Source: Thermoplasmata archaeon | GTDB taxonomy: Archaea > Thermoplasmatota > Thermoplasmata > Sysuiplasmatales > Sysuiplasmataceae | Assembly (NCBI GenBank): GCA_021806165.1 | Contig: JAJZXY010000004.1 | Span: 1-64,000, forward strand | Reading direction: 5' to 3' | Length of the DNA: 64,000 nt | Part shown: positions 19,021 to 29,061 of the stretch, one piece after another | Layout: every line of letters starts with the position of its first letter | Numbering within the stretch: the stretch's first letter is position 1 | Notes under the pieces: model-generated | What the model was told of the DNA's origin: nothing | Databases searched by the model: none | What the model saw: the letters and a program-made list of their open reading frames with translations, nothing else | Made by a program: the position numbers and the translations under genes

Positions 19021-22000
19021 TCATATCCTGAGAAGGCCAGGCTTACCCCTTATACCGAAGTCTATTGCCTCTGCCATTGCCTTGGCCCCCCTTACAGTTG
19101 TCACAAGCGGTATGCCTGTTTCGACGGCAACGCGCCGCATCATGGAGCCGTCCCTGACGCTCCCGGAGGCAACCCGCGGTGTGTTTATTACAAGTGAGAC
19201 AGCCCCGGATCTCATCAGGCCGATTGCATCGGGCTTCAGATTCTCGGACAGTTTGTAGGCGCGTGCTGCCGTTATCCCGTGCCTTTCCAGGAATTCCTGC
19301 GTTCCTCTGGTGGCGTAAAGTGTGAAGCCCATGCCTGCCAGCCTTGTGGCAATCGGCAACAGCTGCTCCTTGTCCGGATCGCTGACAGTGAGGTAAACAG
19401 CACCGTGCCTCGGAAGCCTGTAGCCGGCGGATGTGAATGCCTTCCATGCGGCTTCGGCATATGATGTGCCGATGCCCATGACCTCCCCGGTGCTCTTCAT
19501 TTCCGGCCCGAGCACGCTGTCGACCCCCCTGAGCTTGAGGAATGGGAAGACTGATGCCTTCACGGCGATCTTCTCTCCAATCCTGCTGTTGAGCTCAAAT
19601 TCATCCAGCGTATGGCCCAGTATGAGCTTCGTCGCAATCTTCGCGAGAGGGATGCCTGTAGCCTTGGAAACGAACGGTACGGTCCTGCTGCCCCGCGGGT
19701 TAGCTTCAAGCACATACACCCTCCCTTCCTTTACAGCGAACTGGTAGTTGGCCAGACCGCGGACTGAAAGCGCCCCTGTGAGGACGCGCGACTGCCTTTC
19801 TATTTCAGCGATCTCGCCTGGGCGGAGTGTCTGTGGAGGCATCACCATTGTAGCATCACCGGAGTGGACTCCGGCAGCCTCTATGTGCTCAAGTATGCCC
19901 CCTATGAATGTGCTGCTCCCGTCCGACAGGACGTCCACATCCACCTCGATCGCATTTGACAGGTAGCGTTCTATCAGGAGGCCGTTGGACATGGAAATGC
20001 TTGTGTCCCGGAGGTAGGATGCCATCTGCTCCTCATCGAAGACAATTTCCATCCCCCTTCCGCCTATAATGTTGGAAGGGCGGAGGATCAGGGGGTAGGA
20101 GAGTCGGGCTGCCGATGCTATCGCCTCCTCGGGCGAGAATGCCTCGAGGGACTCGGGCTGTTCCAGTCCCAGCCCCCTGACAAAGTCGGAGAACCTCTTC
20201 CTGTTGCCTGCAAGCACAAGCGACGAGGTCGGTGTCCCGAGTATCTTCACCACGCCTTCACCCTGCAGCTGCATGGCCGCGTTCAGGGCTGTCTGCCCGC
20301 CAAACTGCGTCATCACCCCGTACGGCTTTTCCCTGTTGATGACGTCCATGATATCCCCCTTCATGAGGGGTTCGAAGTAGAGCCTGGAACTCAGGTCAAA
20401 ATCGGTGGACACAGTCTCGGGATTGTTGTTGATTATGACTGCGTCGAAGCCCTCCTCTCTGGCGGAGATCGCGGCATGTACGCAGCAGTAGTCGAACTCT
20501 ATCCCCTGACCTATCCTGATTGGGCCGCCGCCGATTATGACCACGGTCCTCTTCCCCGAGAGTGAAACCTCATCCTCCCCACGGGAGGTACCGTAGTAGT
20601 AGGGGGTCTGAGCCTCGAATTCAGCCGCGCAGGTGTCAACCATCCTGAATGACTTCCCCCCTTCTGCGCCCCGCCCTCCAATCTTCTCCAGGTATCCGGG
20701 GCTGAAACCCATTGCAAGCGCCTCGTCCAGAGCGCCTTCTCTTCCAGCCCTGACACCGGCAGCCACATCGACCATGTGCGACATCTTTCTGAGGAAGAAT
20801 GTGTTCCAGCCCGTCTCCTTCGCTATCCTCTGAGCGGTGAACGAGCGGCCGAGGGCCTCTATTATGGCATATATCCTCCTGTCGGTGGGCCTCCTCAGCT
20901 CCTCGACTATCCTTGCATCATCCCATCCTGCGACCTCACCAGTCTCCAGGTCGGTAAGGCCCGTCTCCAGTGATCGCAGTGCCTTCAGCAGCGCCTCTTC
21001 GAATGACCGGCCGATGGCCATTGTCTCCCCCGTGCTCTTCATCTGCGTCCCGATCCGCCTGTCGGCAAACCTGAACTTGTCAAAGGGCCACCTTGGAATC
21101 TTCACAACAACATAGTCGAGTGCCGGTTCGAATGCAGCAGTCGTCTTCCTGGTTATCGCATTCTCAATCTCGTCGAGCCTCAGTCCCAGCGCTATCTTGG
21201 CAGCAACCCTCGCTATCGGGTAGCCTGTCGCCTTGGATGCGAGGGCGGAACTCCTTGATACGCGCGGGTTTACCTCGACAACCCTGAATTCGCCGGTCCT
21301 GGGATGGACGGCAAACTGCACATTGCACGCGCCCTCAATCCCCAGGGCCTCCGCAATCCGCAGCGCGGCACTTCTCAGCATCTGATGCTCCCTGTCGCTC
21401 AGGGTCTGAGCGGGGGCCACAACTATGCTGTCACCTGTGTGGACGCCCATAGGGTCAAGGTTTTCCATGTTGCAGATGATAATGCTGTTGCCTGCAGAAT
21501 CCCTGACCACTTCATACTCGTACTCCTCCCAGTTGAGTATGCTTTCCTCCACTATAACCTGGCCGATCCTTGAACTGGCAAGTCCTGTCCCGACCACGTA
21601 TTCGAGTTCATCGTCACTGCGGACAATCCCGCTCCCTGTCCCGCCGAGCGTGTATGCAGACCTGATCATGACAGGATAGCCGCCAAGCTCCTGGACGTAC
21701 TTCCTGGAATCGGCAATGGATGTGCATGTAAAACTCCTTGCCACTGGCAGGCCGGCCTTTATCATTGCTTCCCTGAAGAGCTCCCTGTCCTCGGAAGCGG
21801 CAATTGCAGACTGGTTTGAACCTAGAAGCCTGACTCCCCTGGAGGAGAGCATGCCCGCCTCCGACAGTTCGGAGCAGAGGTTAAGCGCTGTCTGGCCGCC
21901 CATCCCGCTGAATATGCCGTCAATGTGCTCCTCGTCCATTATGCGGGCAATCGTATCCGTGTTCATTGGTTCTATGTACACGGTGTCGGCAATCTCCCTG

Positions 22001-22164
22001 TCACTCTGTATAGTTGCCGGGTTGGAATTGAGAAGGACCACGTGAACGCCCTCCTCCCTGGATGCCTTGCATGCCTGGCTTCCTGAAAAGTCGAATTCGG
22101 CTGCCTGCCCGATGATTATCGGGCCCGACCCGACAACCAGGACCTTCTTCAGGTGAGGGTCTAT
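19021..22164 (-). CDS. carB: carbamoyl-phosphate synthase large chain (proposed ATA start at 22164; first canonical start at 22041)
   Basis: Full CarB; upstream in-frame DPHLKKVLVVGSGPIIIGQAAEFDFSGSQACKASREEGVHVVLLNSNPATIQ is the conserved CarB N-terminus. Confidence 0.94.
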   Translation of the reverse strand: MDPHLKKVLVVGSGPIIIGQAAEFDFSGSQACKASREEGVHVVLLNSNPATIQSDREIADTVYIEPMNTDTIARIMDEEHIDGIFSGMGGQTALNLCSELSEAGMLSSRGVRLLGSNQSAIAASEDRELFREAMIKAGLPVARSFTCTSIADSRKYVQELGGYPVMIRSAYTLGGTGSGIVRSDDELEYVVGTGLASSRIGQVIVEESILNWEEYEYEVVRDSAGNSIIICNMENLDPMGVHTGDSIVVAPAQTLSDREHQMLRSAALRIAEALGIEGACNVQFAVHPRTGEFRVVEVNPRVSRSSALASKATGYPIARVAAKIALGLRLDEIENAITRKTTAAFEPALDYVVVKIPRWPFDKFRFADRRIGTQMKSTGETMAIGRSFEEALLKALRSLETGLTDLETGEVAGWDDARIVEELRRPTDRRIYAIIEALGRSFTAQRIAKETGWNTFFLRKMSHMVDVAAGVRAGREGALDEALAMGFSPGYLEKIGGRGAEGGKSFRMVDTCAAEFEAQTPYYYGTSRGEDEVSLSGKRTVVIIGGGPIRIGQGIEFDYCCVHAAISAREEGFDAVIINNNPETVSTDFDLSSRLYFEPLMKGDIMDVINREKPYGVMTQFGGQTALNAAMQLQGEGVVKILGTPTSSLVLAGNRKRFSDFVRGLGLEQPESLEAFSPEEAIASAARLSYPLILRPSNIIGGRGMEIVFDEEQMASYLRDTSISMSNGLLIERYLSNAIEVDVDVLSDGSSTFIGGILEHIEAAGVHSGDATMVMPPQTLRPGEIAEIERQSRVLTGALSVRGLANYQFAVKEGRVYVLEANPRGSRTVPFVSKATGIPLAKIATKLILGHTLDEFELNSRIGEKIAVKASVFPFLKLRGVDSVLGPEMKSTGEVMGIGTSYAEAAWKAFTSAGYRLPRHGAVYLTVSDPDKEQLLPIATRLAGMGFTLYATRGTQEFLERHGITAARAYKLSENLKPDAIGLMRSGAVSLVINTPRVASGSVRDGSMMRRVAVETGIPLVTTVRGAKAMAEAIDFGIRGKPGLLRI

Positions 22165-23249
22165 CGGCGTGCATCTCCCTCCTTTTCAACTATAGCGGAG
22201 AAGAGGTCATACATGAACCTCGTGTCCGAAGGGCCCGGGCCGCCTTCGGGATGGTACTGCGACGTGATTATCCGGCCGTTCTCGTGAGTCAGGCCCTCGA
22301 CGGTGCCGTCATTGAGACTTGTCTGTGTTATCCGCATCGGCAGATCTGCTATTGAATCCGCCTCGAGCCCGAAGCCGTGGTTCTGCGAGGTGATGTATAC
22401 CCTCCCGCCCATCCTGACCGGATGATTGGTTCCCCTGTGCCCGAACTTCAGCTTGAAGCTTTTCGCCCCGTGCGAGAGCGCGAGCAGCTGGTGCCCTAGG
22501 CAAACGCCCAGTACAGGGTAATCCTCTGAAAGCCTGCGTAGAGTCTCAACCGTCCCGCGCATCGCGGCATGGGAAGGATCACCCGGACCGCTCGATACTA
22601 CGATGCAGTCCGGTTCAAGTGCCTGTATCTTCCCGTATGATGCTGAATAGGGGACGACGTACGTCCTGAAACGCGAGGATATGTCCCTGAGCAGGTTGTT
22701 TTTCATGCCGCAGTCTATGATGATTGCCGTCCGTCCTTCGCCATAGGGTCCCCTGACGCGGGGAGTGCTTACCTCTCCCACCAGGTTCTCATCCCATGCA
22801 TTCTTCATGCGGGCAAGCTCCCCGATCCTCGACTCCGCCTCGCGCCTGCCTGACGAGGGCAGAATAATCCCTTTCATTGTTCCATGCGTCCGGACCTTCC
22901 TGACAAGGGAGCGGGTGTCAACGCCCTCGAGGGCGGGAATGCCGTGGCGCCGAAGGAAGTCGCTGAAGCCTGTCCCTGCGCCCACCGAAACGGAGGTGTT
23001 CTCTGAAACAACAATGCCCCTCACCTGCGGTACGCGCGACTGGAGGTCTGAAGAGGCAAAGGAGTAATTGCCCACCAGCGGGTAGCAGAAAACCAGTATC
23101 TGCCCCCTGTAGGAAGGGTCGGTGATTGACTCCTCATAGCCAGTCATCGAGGTTGTGAATACAACCTCACCGTATGCTTCAGCAGGATTACCGAAAATGC
23201 TGCCTTCAAAAAAAGTCCCGTCCTCTAGCAGCAAGCCTGCATTTTTCAA
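22161..23249 (-). CDS. carA: carbamoyl-phosphate synthase small chain
   Basis: LEDGTFFEG, GYEESITDPSYRGQI, VLGVCLGHQLLA, QYHPE. Confidence 0.95.
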   Translation of the reverse strand: MKNAGLLLEDGTFFEGSIFGNPAEAYGEVVFTTSMTGYEESITDPSYRGQILVFCYPLVGNYSFASSDLQSRVPQVRGIVVSENTSVSVGAGTGFSDFLRRHGIPALEGVDTRSLVRKVRTHGTMKGIILPSSGRREAESRIGELARMKNAWDENLVGEVSTPRVRGPYGEGRTAIIIDCGMKNNLLRDISSRFRTYVVPYSASYGKIQALEPDCIVVSSGPGDPSHAAMRGTVETLRRLSEDYPVLGVCLGHQLLALSHGAKSFKLKFGHRGTNHPVRMGGRVYITSQNHGFGLEADSIADLPMRITQTSLNDGTVEGLTHENGRIITSQYHPEGGPGPSDTRFMYDLFSAIVEKEGDARR

Positions 23250-23342
23250 TTGAGATACCTTTGTTGCATTATCATCTCGTACTTATTAGTTTTCTGAAAA
23301 ACGGCTGCCTCCCCGTCAGATCGGCCTGATAAACCCGGACGA

Positions 23343-23594
23343 TCACAGGAAGTTGCCGCGCCTGATGACAAGAGCCAGGCCGACAGCGGAAACAAGTGCA
23401 ACTGCGATGCTGACGGCAGTGTAGTCGAACTGGTTGAGTGCCTGCCCTGCCGTGCTGTTTGCAGCTGCCTGCGTCCCTCCCTGTGTGCTGACCCCGGTGG
23501 AGAACGACACTGCGTGGTGTGCAGACTGCATGACGAGCAGGATGACGACAAGAAGCGCCATGGCAGCGAAAATGCCAGCCGCAGTTGAATTCAT
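23343..23594 (-). CDS. small two-TM membrane protein, unknown
   Basis: 83 aa with two hydrophobic segments and a short basic C-terminus. Confidence 0.55.
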   Translation of the reverse strand: MNSTAAGIFAAMALLVVILLVMQSAHHAVSFSTGVSTQGGTQAAANSTAGQALNQFDYTAVSIAVALVSAVGLALVIRRGNFL

Positions 23595-23642
23595 GTCTTA
23601 TCGGAGGAGATGTACCTTTATTTAGATATTTTCAGGCAATTC

Positions 23643-24839
23643 TCATGCCTCCAGCCTTGCGCTCCTCTTCCTCTTTCTTGAATCCACGCGCATGGACTTC
23701 ATCTCCTTCACCATCCTTTCAAGCCTGCCCAGAAGCTCCTGGACTGTCTGCAGCGGCTCCCAGTCGAAAGCCTTAGCCACAAACAGCCTGTCGACTGTGA
23801 GCAGTTTGGCGCTTATCGAGTACTTCACCTTGCTGAATTCACTGCTGTAGGTGTGTATGTGCAGGTAGAGAGAAACAGGCCTTGAGATCTTTTCAATTCT
23901 GTTCATGCTCTTCTGTATCTCCCCGTACATCTCCTCCAGTATTCCCTCATCCGAAAGACCCGTAATCTGCACATATACGGATTCCCTCACCTTAAGCGAG
24001 GCCACCATCTGGGCAACGTCGAACTGCGTTACAATCCCAGCAGGCTTTCCGTCCTCCAGCACCGGTATTGACAGGAGTTTCTGGTTCAGCATGAGCTTCA
24101 TTGCCTTTTCCATCCTGTCGCCTGACGCAACTGTGCGGTAATCCTTCCTTGCAAGGCTCCCCACCGTGACTTCCACGGGATTGGCATTTCCCACCATCTC
24201 GCCGAATGTCTGACTGGACTTGCTTCTGACGCCCAGCGGTATCAGGTCGGTGATGGTGAGCATAGACGTCATCCTGCCGCTGTCATCCACGACAGGTATG
24301 GTCCGGATGCCCGTTGATCTCATTGTTTCATACGCCCTCTCCACGTATTCCCGCTCCGAGAGGGTGATGACGGAAGAGGTCATTACCTCCGAAATCCCGA
24401 CCCTGCCGAGCTCCTTGACGCCGGATGCAAGCCGTACCAGGAGCGTCCTGTCGGCAATCCCCACGATCCGTCCGTCCTCCGTCACAGGAAGCTGCCTGTA
24501 TCTTGTGTTTATTATTGCCTCAGCCAGGTCAAACAGGTTGCTCCATGGGTGAAGTTCGGGCGGGATGGACATAAGCGTCTTCACCTTGGTGGTAGGCGGA
24601 AGAGTGCGCCTCCTGACAATTGTCTTGAGGGAGAGCACGCCCACGACCTTCTTCCTGTCCATTACAGGTATTTCATCGAGTTCCCTCTCCACCATCTTGC
24701 TGACAACGTTCCTTATCTCCTCCTCGGGCCTTGCATAGACAAGCTCCCCCTCCACCCCGGGTTTGCCGATGGATATTTTCGAAATTCTGCCGGCCAGGAC
24801 GCTGACATCCGTCATAGAACCGAATATTGTGCTTTCCAT
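23643..24839 (-). CDS. multi-CBS-domain protein
   Basis: Repeated CBS signatures (LDEIPVMDRKKVVGVLSLKTI, RQLPVTEDGRIVGIADRTLL, IRTIPVVDDSGRMTSMLTITDL, LLSIPVLEDGKPAGIVTQFDV). Confidence 0.85.
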   Translation of the reverse strand: MESTIFGSMTDVSVLAGRISKISIGKPGVEGELVYARPEEEIRNVVSKMVERELDEIPVMDRKKVVGVLSLKTIVRRRTLPPTTKVKTLMSIPPELHPWSNLFDLAEAIINTRYRQLPVTEDGRIVGIADRTLLVRLASGVKELGRVGISEVMTSSVITLSEREYVERAYETMRSTGIRTIPVVDDSGRMTSMLTITDLIPLGVRSKSSQTFGEMVGNANPVEVTVGSLARKDYRTVASGDRMEKAMKLMLNQKLLSIPVLEDGKPAGIVTQFDVAQMVASLKVRESVYVQITGLSDEGILEEMYGEIQKSMNRIEKISRPVSLYLHIHTYSSEFSKVKYSISAKLLTVDRLFVAKAFDWEPLQTVQELLGRLERMVKEMKSMRVDSRKRKRSARLEA

Positions 24840-24840
24840 G

Positions 24841-26598
24841 TCATTCAGCCTCGTTTTCGCCCTTCTCCTCTTCAGCTGCTTCGGTCAACACGCCGACCCT
24901 GTCAAGTCTTTCACCCGACAGCAGTCTTGCGAGTGAGTTCACGACATCATCAAGCGGGGTGCGAACCTGCCTCCTGGTGTCCCTCTCCCTGATTGTGACT
25001 GTCTCCTCATCCAGTGTAGTGTTGTCCACCGTAATACAATATGGCGTTCCGACTTCATCCATTCTTGCATACCTTCTGCCGATTGAGCCCGTTTCGTCGT
25101 AATAAGGCTCCATACCTGCTGCGAGCATTTTCCCCTCTATGGAGGCCGCCGCATCCCTGAGCCCCTGTTCGGATGTCATTGGAAAGACCCCGGCCTTTAT
25201 CGGAGCCACGGGTCCTGGAAGCCTGAGAACCGTGTATCCCCCAGCTGATGTAAAACTGTGCTCGAGCGCAGAGTAGAATATCCTGTCGAGTCCCAGGGAT
25301 GGTTCTATGACGTGCGGGACAAACTTATCCCCCTTCACCTTCTCCTCCACCTCTGCAACCGAAAAGAACTCCTTCCCTATACTGTGCTCGCTGCCGCCAG
25401 CCTTCACGGAGACATGGTCCTTTCCTGCCGCCTCGTCTGCGGGAAGGCGCTCAATCGCGGATGCAATCTCCCCTGCCAGCGCCTTGTAGACCGGGCCTAG
25501 TTTCGACCTGTTTGCCCTGACTGTCATCCTCCTCTCCGTCCTCTCCTCAGAACTGCGGCGGAAAAAGGTCAGATCGGCAGATGACCCCTTTATGTGGGCG
25601 GCCAGATCATAATCCCCCCTGTCGGCTATTCCGCCAAGCTCCAGCCAGCCGCTTGATAGCTCGGCCTCGAAATCCCATGTTTCCCTGGAATAATGGGCCA
25701 TCTCATCCTTCTCATGCTGGCGGAATCTGCTCCTCGCAGGGTCGATCCCGACCTCTGTCATCAGCTTCATGGTCAGGTGCATGAAATAGGCAAGGACCTC
25801 GCTGCCGATTATGCCGTCGGCAACCGCCTTCCCAATCTCAACCCTGACAGGTTTCCCGCCCCGGGGGACAAGAGATAGCTTCTCCCGCCTGATGCTGTCG
25901 AAACCCCTCCAGTGCTTCTGTTCAGGATCGACGAACAGCTCAGCCTCCAGCATATTGAGCTCCCTGAGTCTCACCAGACCCTGCCTGGGGGATATCTCAT
26001 TCCTGTAACCCCGCCCTGTCTGGATGGCGCCGAAAGGCAGCTTCTCCCTGAAGAAGCGGTTGAGCTGCTGAAAACTCATGAAGATGCCCTGGGCGGTCTC
26101 CGGCCTGAGGTATCCGGGTTTGTTCCCGGACGGTCCTATGTGGGTCTGGAACATCAGGTTGAACGGGCGCGGGCTGCTGAAGCTCCTGCTGCCGCACCTC
26201 GGGCAGCGTGCATCCCCCGAAGCAATTCTGGCCGATATGGTTTCCAGGGTGGCAGGTTCGCCGCCGATGTCCACTATATGATCGGCTCTGAAAGACTCGT
26301 GGCACTTTTCACAGTCGACCAGGAAATCTGTGAAGAAGTCCAGATGGCCGGAGGACCGGAATACTACCTCGGGGTTGACGGTGGGAGTGTCTATCTCATA
26401 GAATCCCTCGGCCCTGAACAGTCTTCTCCAAACTCCGGATATGTTGTTCCTGAAGATGGTCCCGAGCGGGCCGTAGTCGTAGAAGCCCGCCACACCACCA
26501 TATATTTCGAACGATGGCCAGAAGAAGCCACGGCGCTTCGACATCGACAGCAGCTTCTCCGCGATGTCGCCGCCCTCTTCCCCTTTTGCATTCGGCAT
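24841..26598 (-). CDS. glyS: glycyl-tRNA synthetase
   Basis: Archaeal/eukaryal GlyRS: RRGFFWPSFEIYGGVAGFYDYGPLG, YLRPETAQGIFM, FGAIQTGRGYRNEISPRQGLVRLRE. Confidence 0.94.
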   Translation of the reverse strand: MPNAKGEEGGDIAEKLLSMSKRRGFFWPSFEIYGGVAGFYDYGPLGTIFRNNISGVWRRLFRAEGFYEIDTPTVNPEVVFRSSGHLDFFTDFLVDCEKCHESFRADHIVDIGGEPATLETISARIASGDARCPRCGSRSFSSPRPFNLMFQTHIGPSGNKPGYLRPETAQGIFMSFQQLNRFFREKLPFGAIQTGRGYRNEISPRQGLVRLRELNMLEAELFVDPEQKHWRGFDSIRREKLSLVPRGGKPVRVEIGKAVADGIIGSEVLAYFMHLTMKLMTEVGIDPARSRFRQHEKDEMAHYSRETWDFEAELSSGWLELGGIADRGDYDLAAHIKGSSADLTFFRRSSEERTERRMTVRANRSKLGPVYKALAGEIASAIERLPADEAAGKDHVSVKAGGSEHSIGKEFFSVAEVEEKVKGDKFVPHVIEPSLGLDRIFYSALEHSFTSAGGYTVLRLPGPVAPIKAGVFPMTSEQGLRDAAASIEGKMLAAGMEPYYDETGSIGRRYARMDEVGTPYCITVDNTTLDEETVTIRERDTRRQVRTPLDDVVNSLARLLSGERLDRVGVLTEAAEEEKGENEAE

Positions 26599-26761
26599 GC
26601 TCTGATACTAACAAAGTGCGAATTATCAATGTTTCCATATGGCACCGATGCCATGCTGAACACAGTGTAATTTAATGCCAATAAATTATACATTATAATA
26701 GATTATAAGAAATGCCTTCTCTGAACTCGGGGGTTAAATGTTATACTTTGGAGAGGCATAG

Positions 26762-27466
26762 GTGTGGATGATGTCTCTTCGACGCATGGTGCTTGACCTA
26801 GACCTGGATGCAATTAGCCCTCTGGGGGAGCTTCTTGCCAGGTTTTACAGGAACAACAGCAGCATGGAGCTCCTGCAGACGCTGTTCACTTCGGATGATG
26901 TGGTGGTGGAGCTTGTCCGAGTAAGGCGTGACTCAGATTTCTACACCCTTGAGGAAATCGCAGGCAAGAGGAATGGGCTTCTCAGGAAGTACGGGCTGAT
27001 GGACTTCGAGATTCTGGAGGCCGATCCGGGTGCAGGCTCATACACGGCGATTATAAAACACAGGACGCCGCCTAAGATCGCGCCTGTGCTGAGGGAGCTT
27101 GGCGGCTCCGTCTATCTGGCATCCCCGCTTGGAATCAGGAAGGGTAACGTGACTCTTACCCTGTTCATAGACGGGAGGAAGGCCCCGGCTCTCACCAGGC
27201 TCCTTTCCAGGCAGGGGATAGGTCACACTGTTCGCTCGGTATCGGATGCCTTCGGCGGATCGGGGAAGGGAAGCGGCCTCACAGCCTCGCAGCTTTCCCT
27301 CCTGCGACTCGCGAATGCAATGGGATATTTCGATGTGCCACGGAAGGTTACAACCGATGACGTAGCAAGGATAGCCGGAATCACGGCACCGGCGGTCAGC
27401 AAGGCCATACGCAAGGCTGAAAAGGTGCTGGTGGAAAGATTGCTGAAGGAGAGCATATCCCTATGA
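26762..27466 (+). CDS. HTH_10 (Bat-like) transcriptional regulator
   Basis: C-terminal LTASQLSLLRLANAMGYFDVPRKVTTDDVARIAGITAPAVSKAIRKAEK. Confidence 0.78.
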   Translation: MWMMSLRRMVLDLDLDAISPLGELLARFYRNNSSMELLQTLFTSDDVVVELVRVRRDSDFYTLEEIAGKRNGLLRKYGLMDFEILEADPGAGSYTAIIKHRTPPKIAPVLRELGGSVYLASPLGIRKGNVTLTLFIDGRKAPALTRLLSRQGIGHTVRSVSDAFGGSGKGSGLTASQLSLLRLANAMGYFDVPRKVTTDDVARIAGITAPAVSKAIRKAEKVLVERLLKESISL

Positions 27467-28081
27467 GATCATGAATTCCAGGAATGCCTCTTTCGTCCGT
27501 TTCTGCATTGTGTAGTTGCTCCTCTTCTCCATGCCGATTGTGGAGGAGGGTGTCTTGCCATAGTCGTGGCCGGGGAATACGATCACATCGTCCGGAAGCG
27601 CCGGCAGCTTCACCAGCAGGCTTTCATACATCCTTTCTGGATCGCTATCATCCAGATCCACACGTCCGCACTCACCGACGAAGAGCGTGTCTCCTGTGTA
27701 CAGGTTGCCCGACGCGAGGTAGCACGAGCTGTCGGATGTATGACCCGGGGTGTGCATCAGCTTCACTTCCGTTGATCCCAGGCTTACGCTCTGGCCGTCC
27801 TCCAGGCCGATGTCGTGTCTGACCTTGGACGAAGCGTGTGCCACAATCTTTGCTCCAGTCTTCCTGCTCAGGGAGTCAGCCTCCTGGACGTGGTCATAAT
27901 GGTGGTGCGTCAGCAGTATGTACTTGAGCTTCGCCCCGGAGGATGCAAGCGCTGTTTCCACCTGGGCTGTCTCGAAAGAAGGATCAACTACTGCCGCTTC
28001 CCCAGATTCAGTATCGATGAGGAGATACGAGAAATTCAGTGCCTTTCCTACCCTGTACTGCTCTGTCTTGAACACATTCAT
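27461..28081 (-). CDS. MBL-fold hydrolase (glyoxalase II-like)
   Basis: LTHHHYDHVQEA, MHTPGHTSDSSCY, YTGDTLF, PGHDYG. Confidence 0.85.
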   Translation of the reverse strand: MNVFKTEQYRVGKALNFSYLLIDTESGEAAVVDPSFETAQVETALASSGAKLKYILLTHHHYDHVQEADSLSRKTGAKIVAHASSKVRHDIGLEDGQSVSLGSTEVKLMHTPGHTSDSSCYLASGNLYTGDTLFVGECGRVDLDDSDPERMYESLLVKLPALPDDVIVFPGHDYGKTPSSTIGMEKRSNYTMQKRTKEAFLEFMIS

Positions 28082-28124
28082 AAAATTATTATTAGGATAT
28101 TTAGCATTTCATGCTGGTAGGGCA

Positions 28125-28604
28125 GTGCAGGAGGTGGAGCTCTCGGAGTCGGAGGGATTCAGGCTGAGGAAGGCGGGGATATGGGATATAGATGAACTTG
28201 AGGAGCTGGAGCGCAGATCCTTCACATTCGGCAGATTCTCAAAATCCATACTCCTCGGCTTCCTCAGGCATCCTTTCTGCACGACGATTGTTATTGAGAG
28301 GGACAGCATAGTTGCCTCTGCCATTGTGCTCTTTCACACCCAAGGGACAGAGATAGCATCAATAGCAGTCATTCCGGAAGAAAGAAGGAAGGGGTACGCC
28401 GGGAGGCTGCTTGAAGAGGCTGAAAACATATCCAGGAGGAGGGGCATCTTAAGCCTTTCACTCCATGTGGCGGTGGAAAATGATGCTGCAACAAGCCTCT
28501 ATGCCAAATACGGCTACAACATATCTGAGAGGGTGAGGGATTATTACGGCGCAGGAAGGGATGCATACTACATGGTCAAGAAGCTGGATGACCCTGATGC
28601 ATGA
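28125..28604 (+). CDS. GNAT-family N-acetyltransferase (RimI-like)
   Basis: IASIAVIPEERRKGYAGRLLEEAE acetyl-CoA motif, NDAATSLYAKYGYNISERVRDYY. Confidence 0.83.
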   Translation: MQEVELSESEGFRLRKAGIWDIDELEELERRSFTFGRFSKSILLGFLRHPFCTTIVIERDSIVASAIVLFHTQGTEIASIAVIPEERRKGYAGRLLEEAENISRRRGILSLSLHVAVENDAATSLYAKYGYNISERVRDYYGAGRDAYYMVKKLDDPDA

Positions 28605-28714
28605 AAACAGACAGCATAACGGGAGCGGCAGATGCCCGCTTCCAGGCGCCGCATCCGTATAATAAACAGTTAAATATTGCATGCCTCTATGCCACTCCGC
28701 AGAGGACGCGAAAT

Positions 28715-28876
28715 ATGGAAGAATCCCTGTGTAACGTCGAATTCCTGAAAACGGATTCCAGTTACCTCGCAAGGGTGCAGAGCGAGCTTGGAGGACTCAG
28801 AGAATACAAGAGCGGCTCCTTCGAGGAAGTGCTGGAACAGGTAATCATTGATTTGCAGGAAGAGTTTGAAAGCTGA
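28715..28876 (+). CDS. small conserved hypothetical protein
   Basis: MEESLCNVEFLKTDSSYLARVQSELGGLREYKSGSFEEVLEQVIIDLQEEFES; start preferred over ORF-track start 28601. Confidence 0.5.
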   Translation: MEESLCNVEFLKTDSSYLARVQSELGGLREYKSGSFEEVLEQVIIDLQEEFES

Positions 28877-29061
28877 GACTCGCTTCCGGTTCAGAGGTTT
28901 GCGTCCGGCGACAGTTTTCTGGCCGCGCGCTGCCTGAAGGTTTTGCTTCTGCTGCTCACGCTGAACGATCAGTAGGTGCATTCTTCTTAAATAGTTGTGA
29001 CCGGAATTAGACAGATGGTACCTTTGCAGTTTGGAGAATAGAGATTCGAGGTGCTGCCATT

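Noticed and set aside
22001-22189. Short ORF starting at an ATG near the carA/carB junction as the carB start with programmed frameshift
   Set aside because: Would need an unproven +1 shift; ATA in the correct frame at the stop overlap is simpler, though not excluded.
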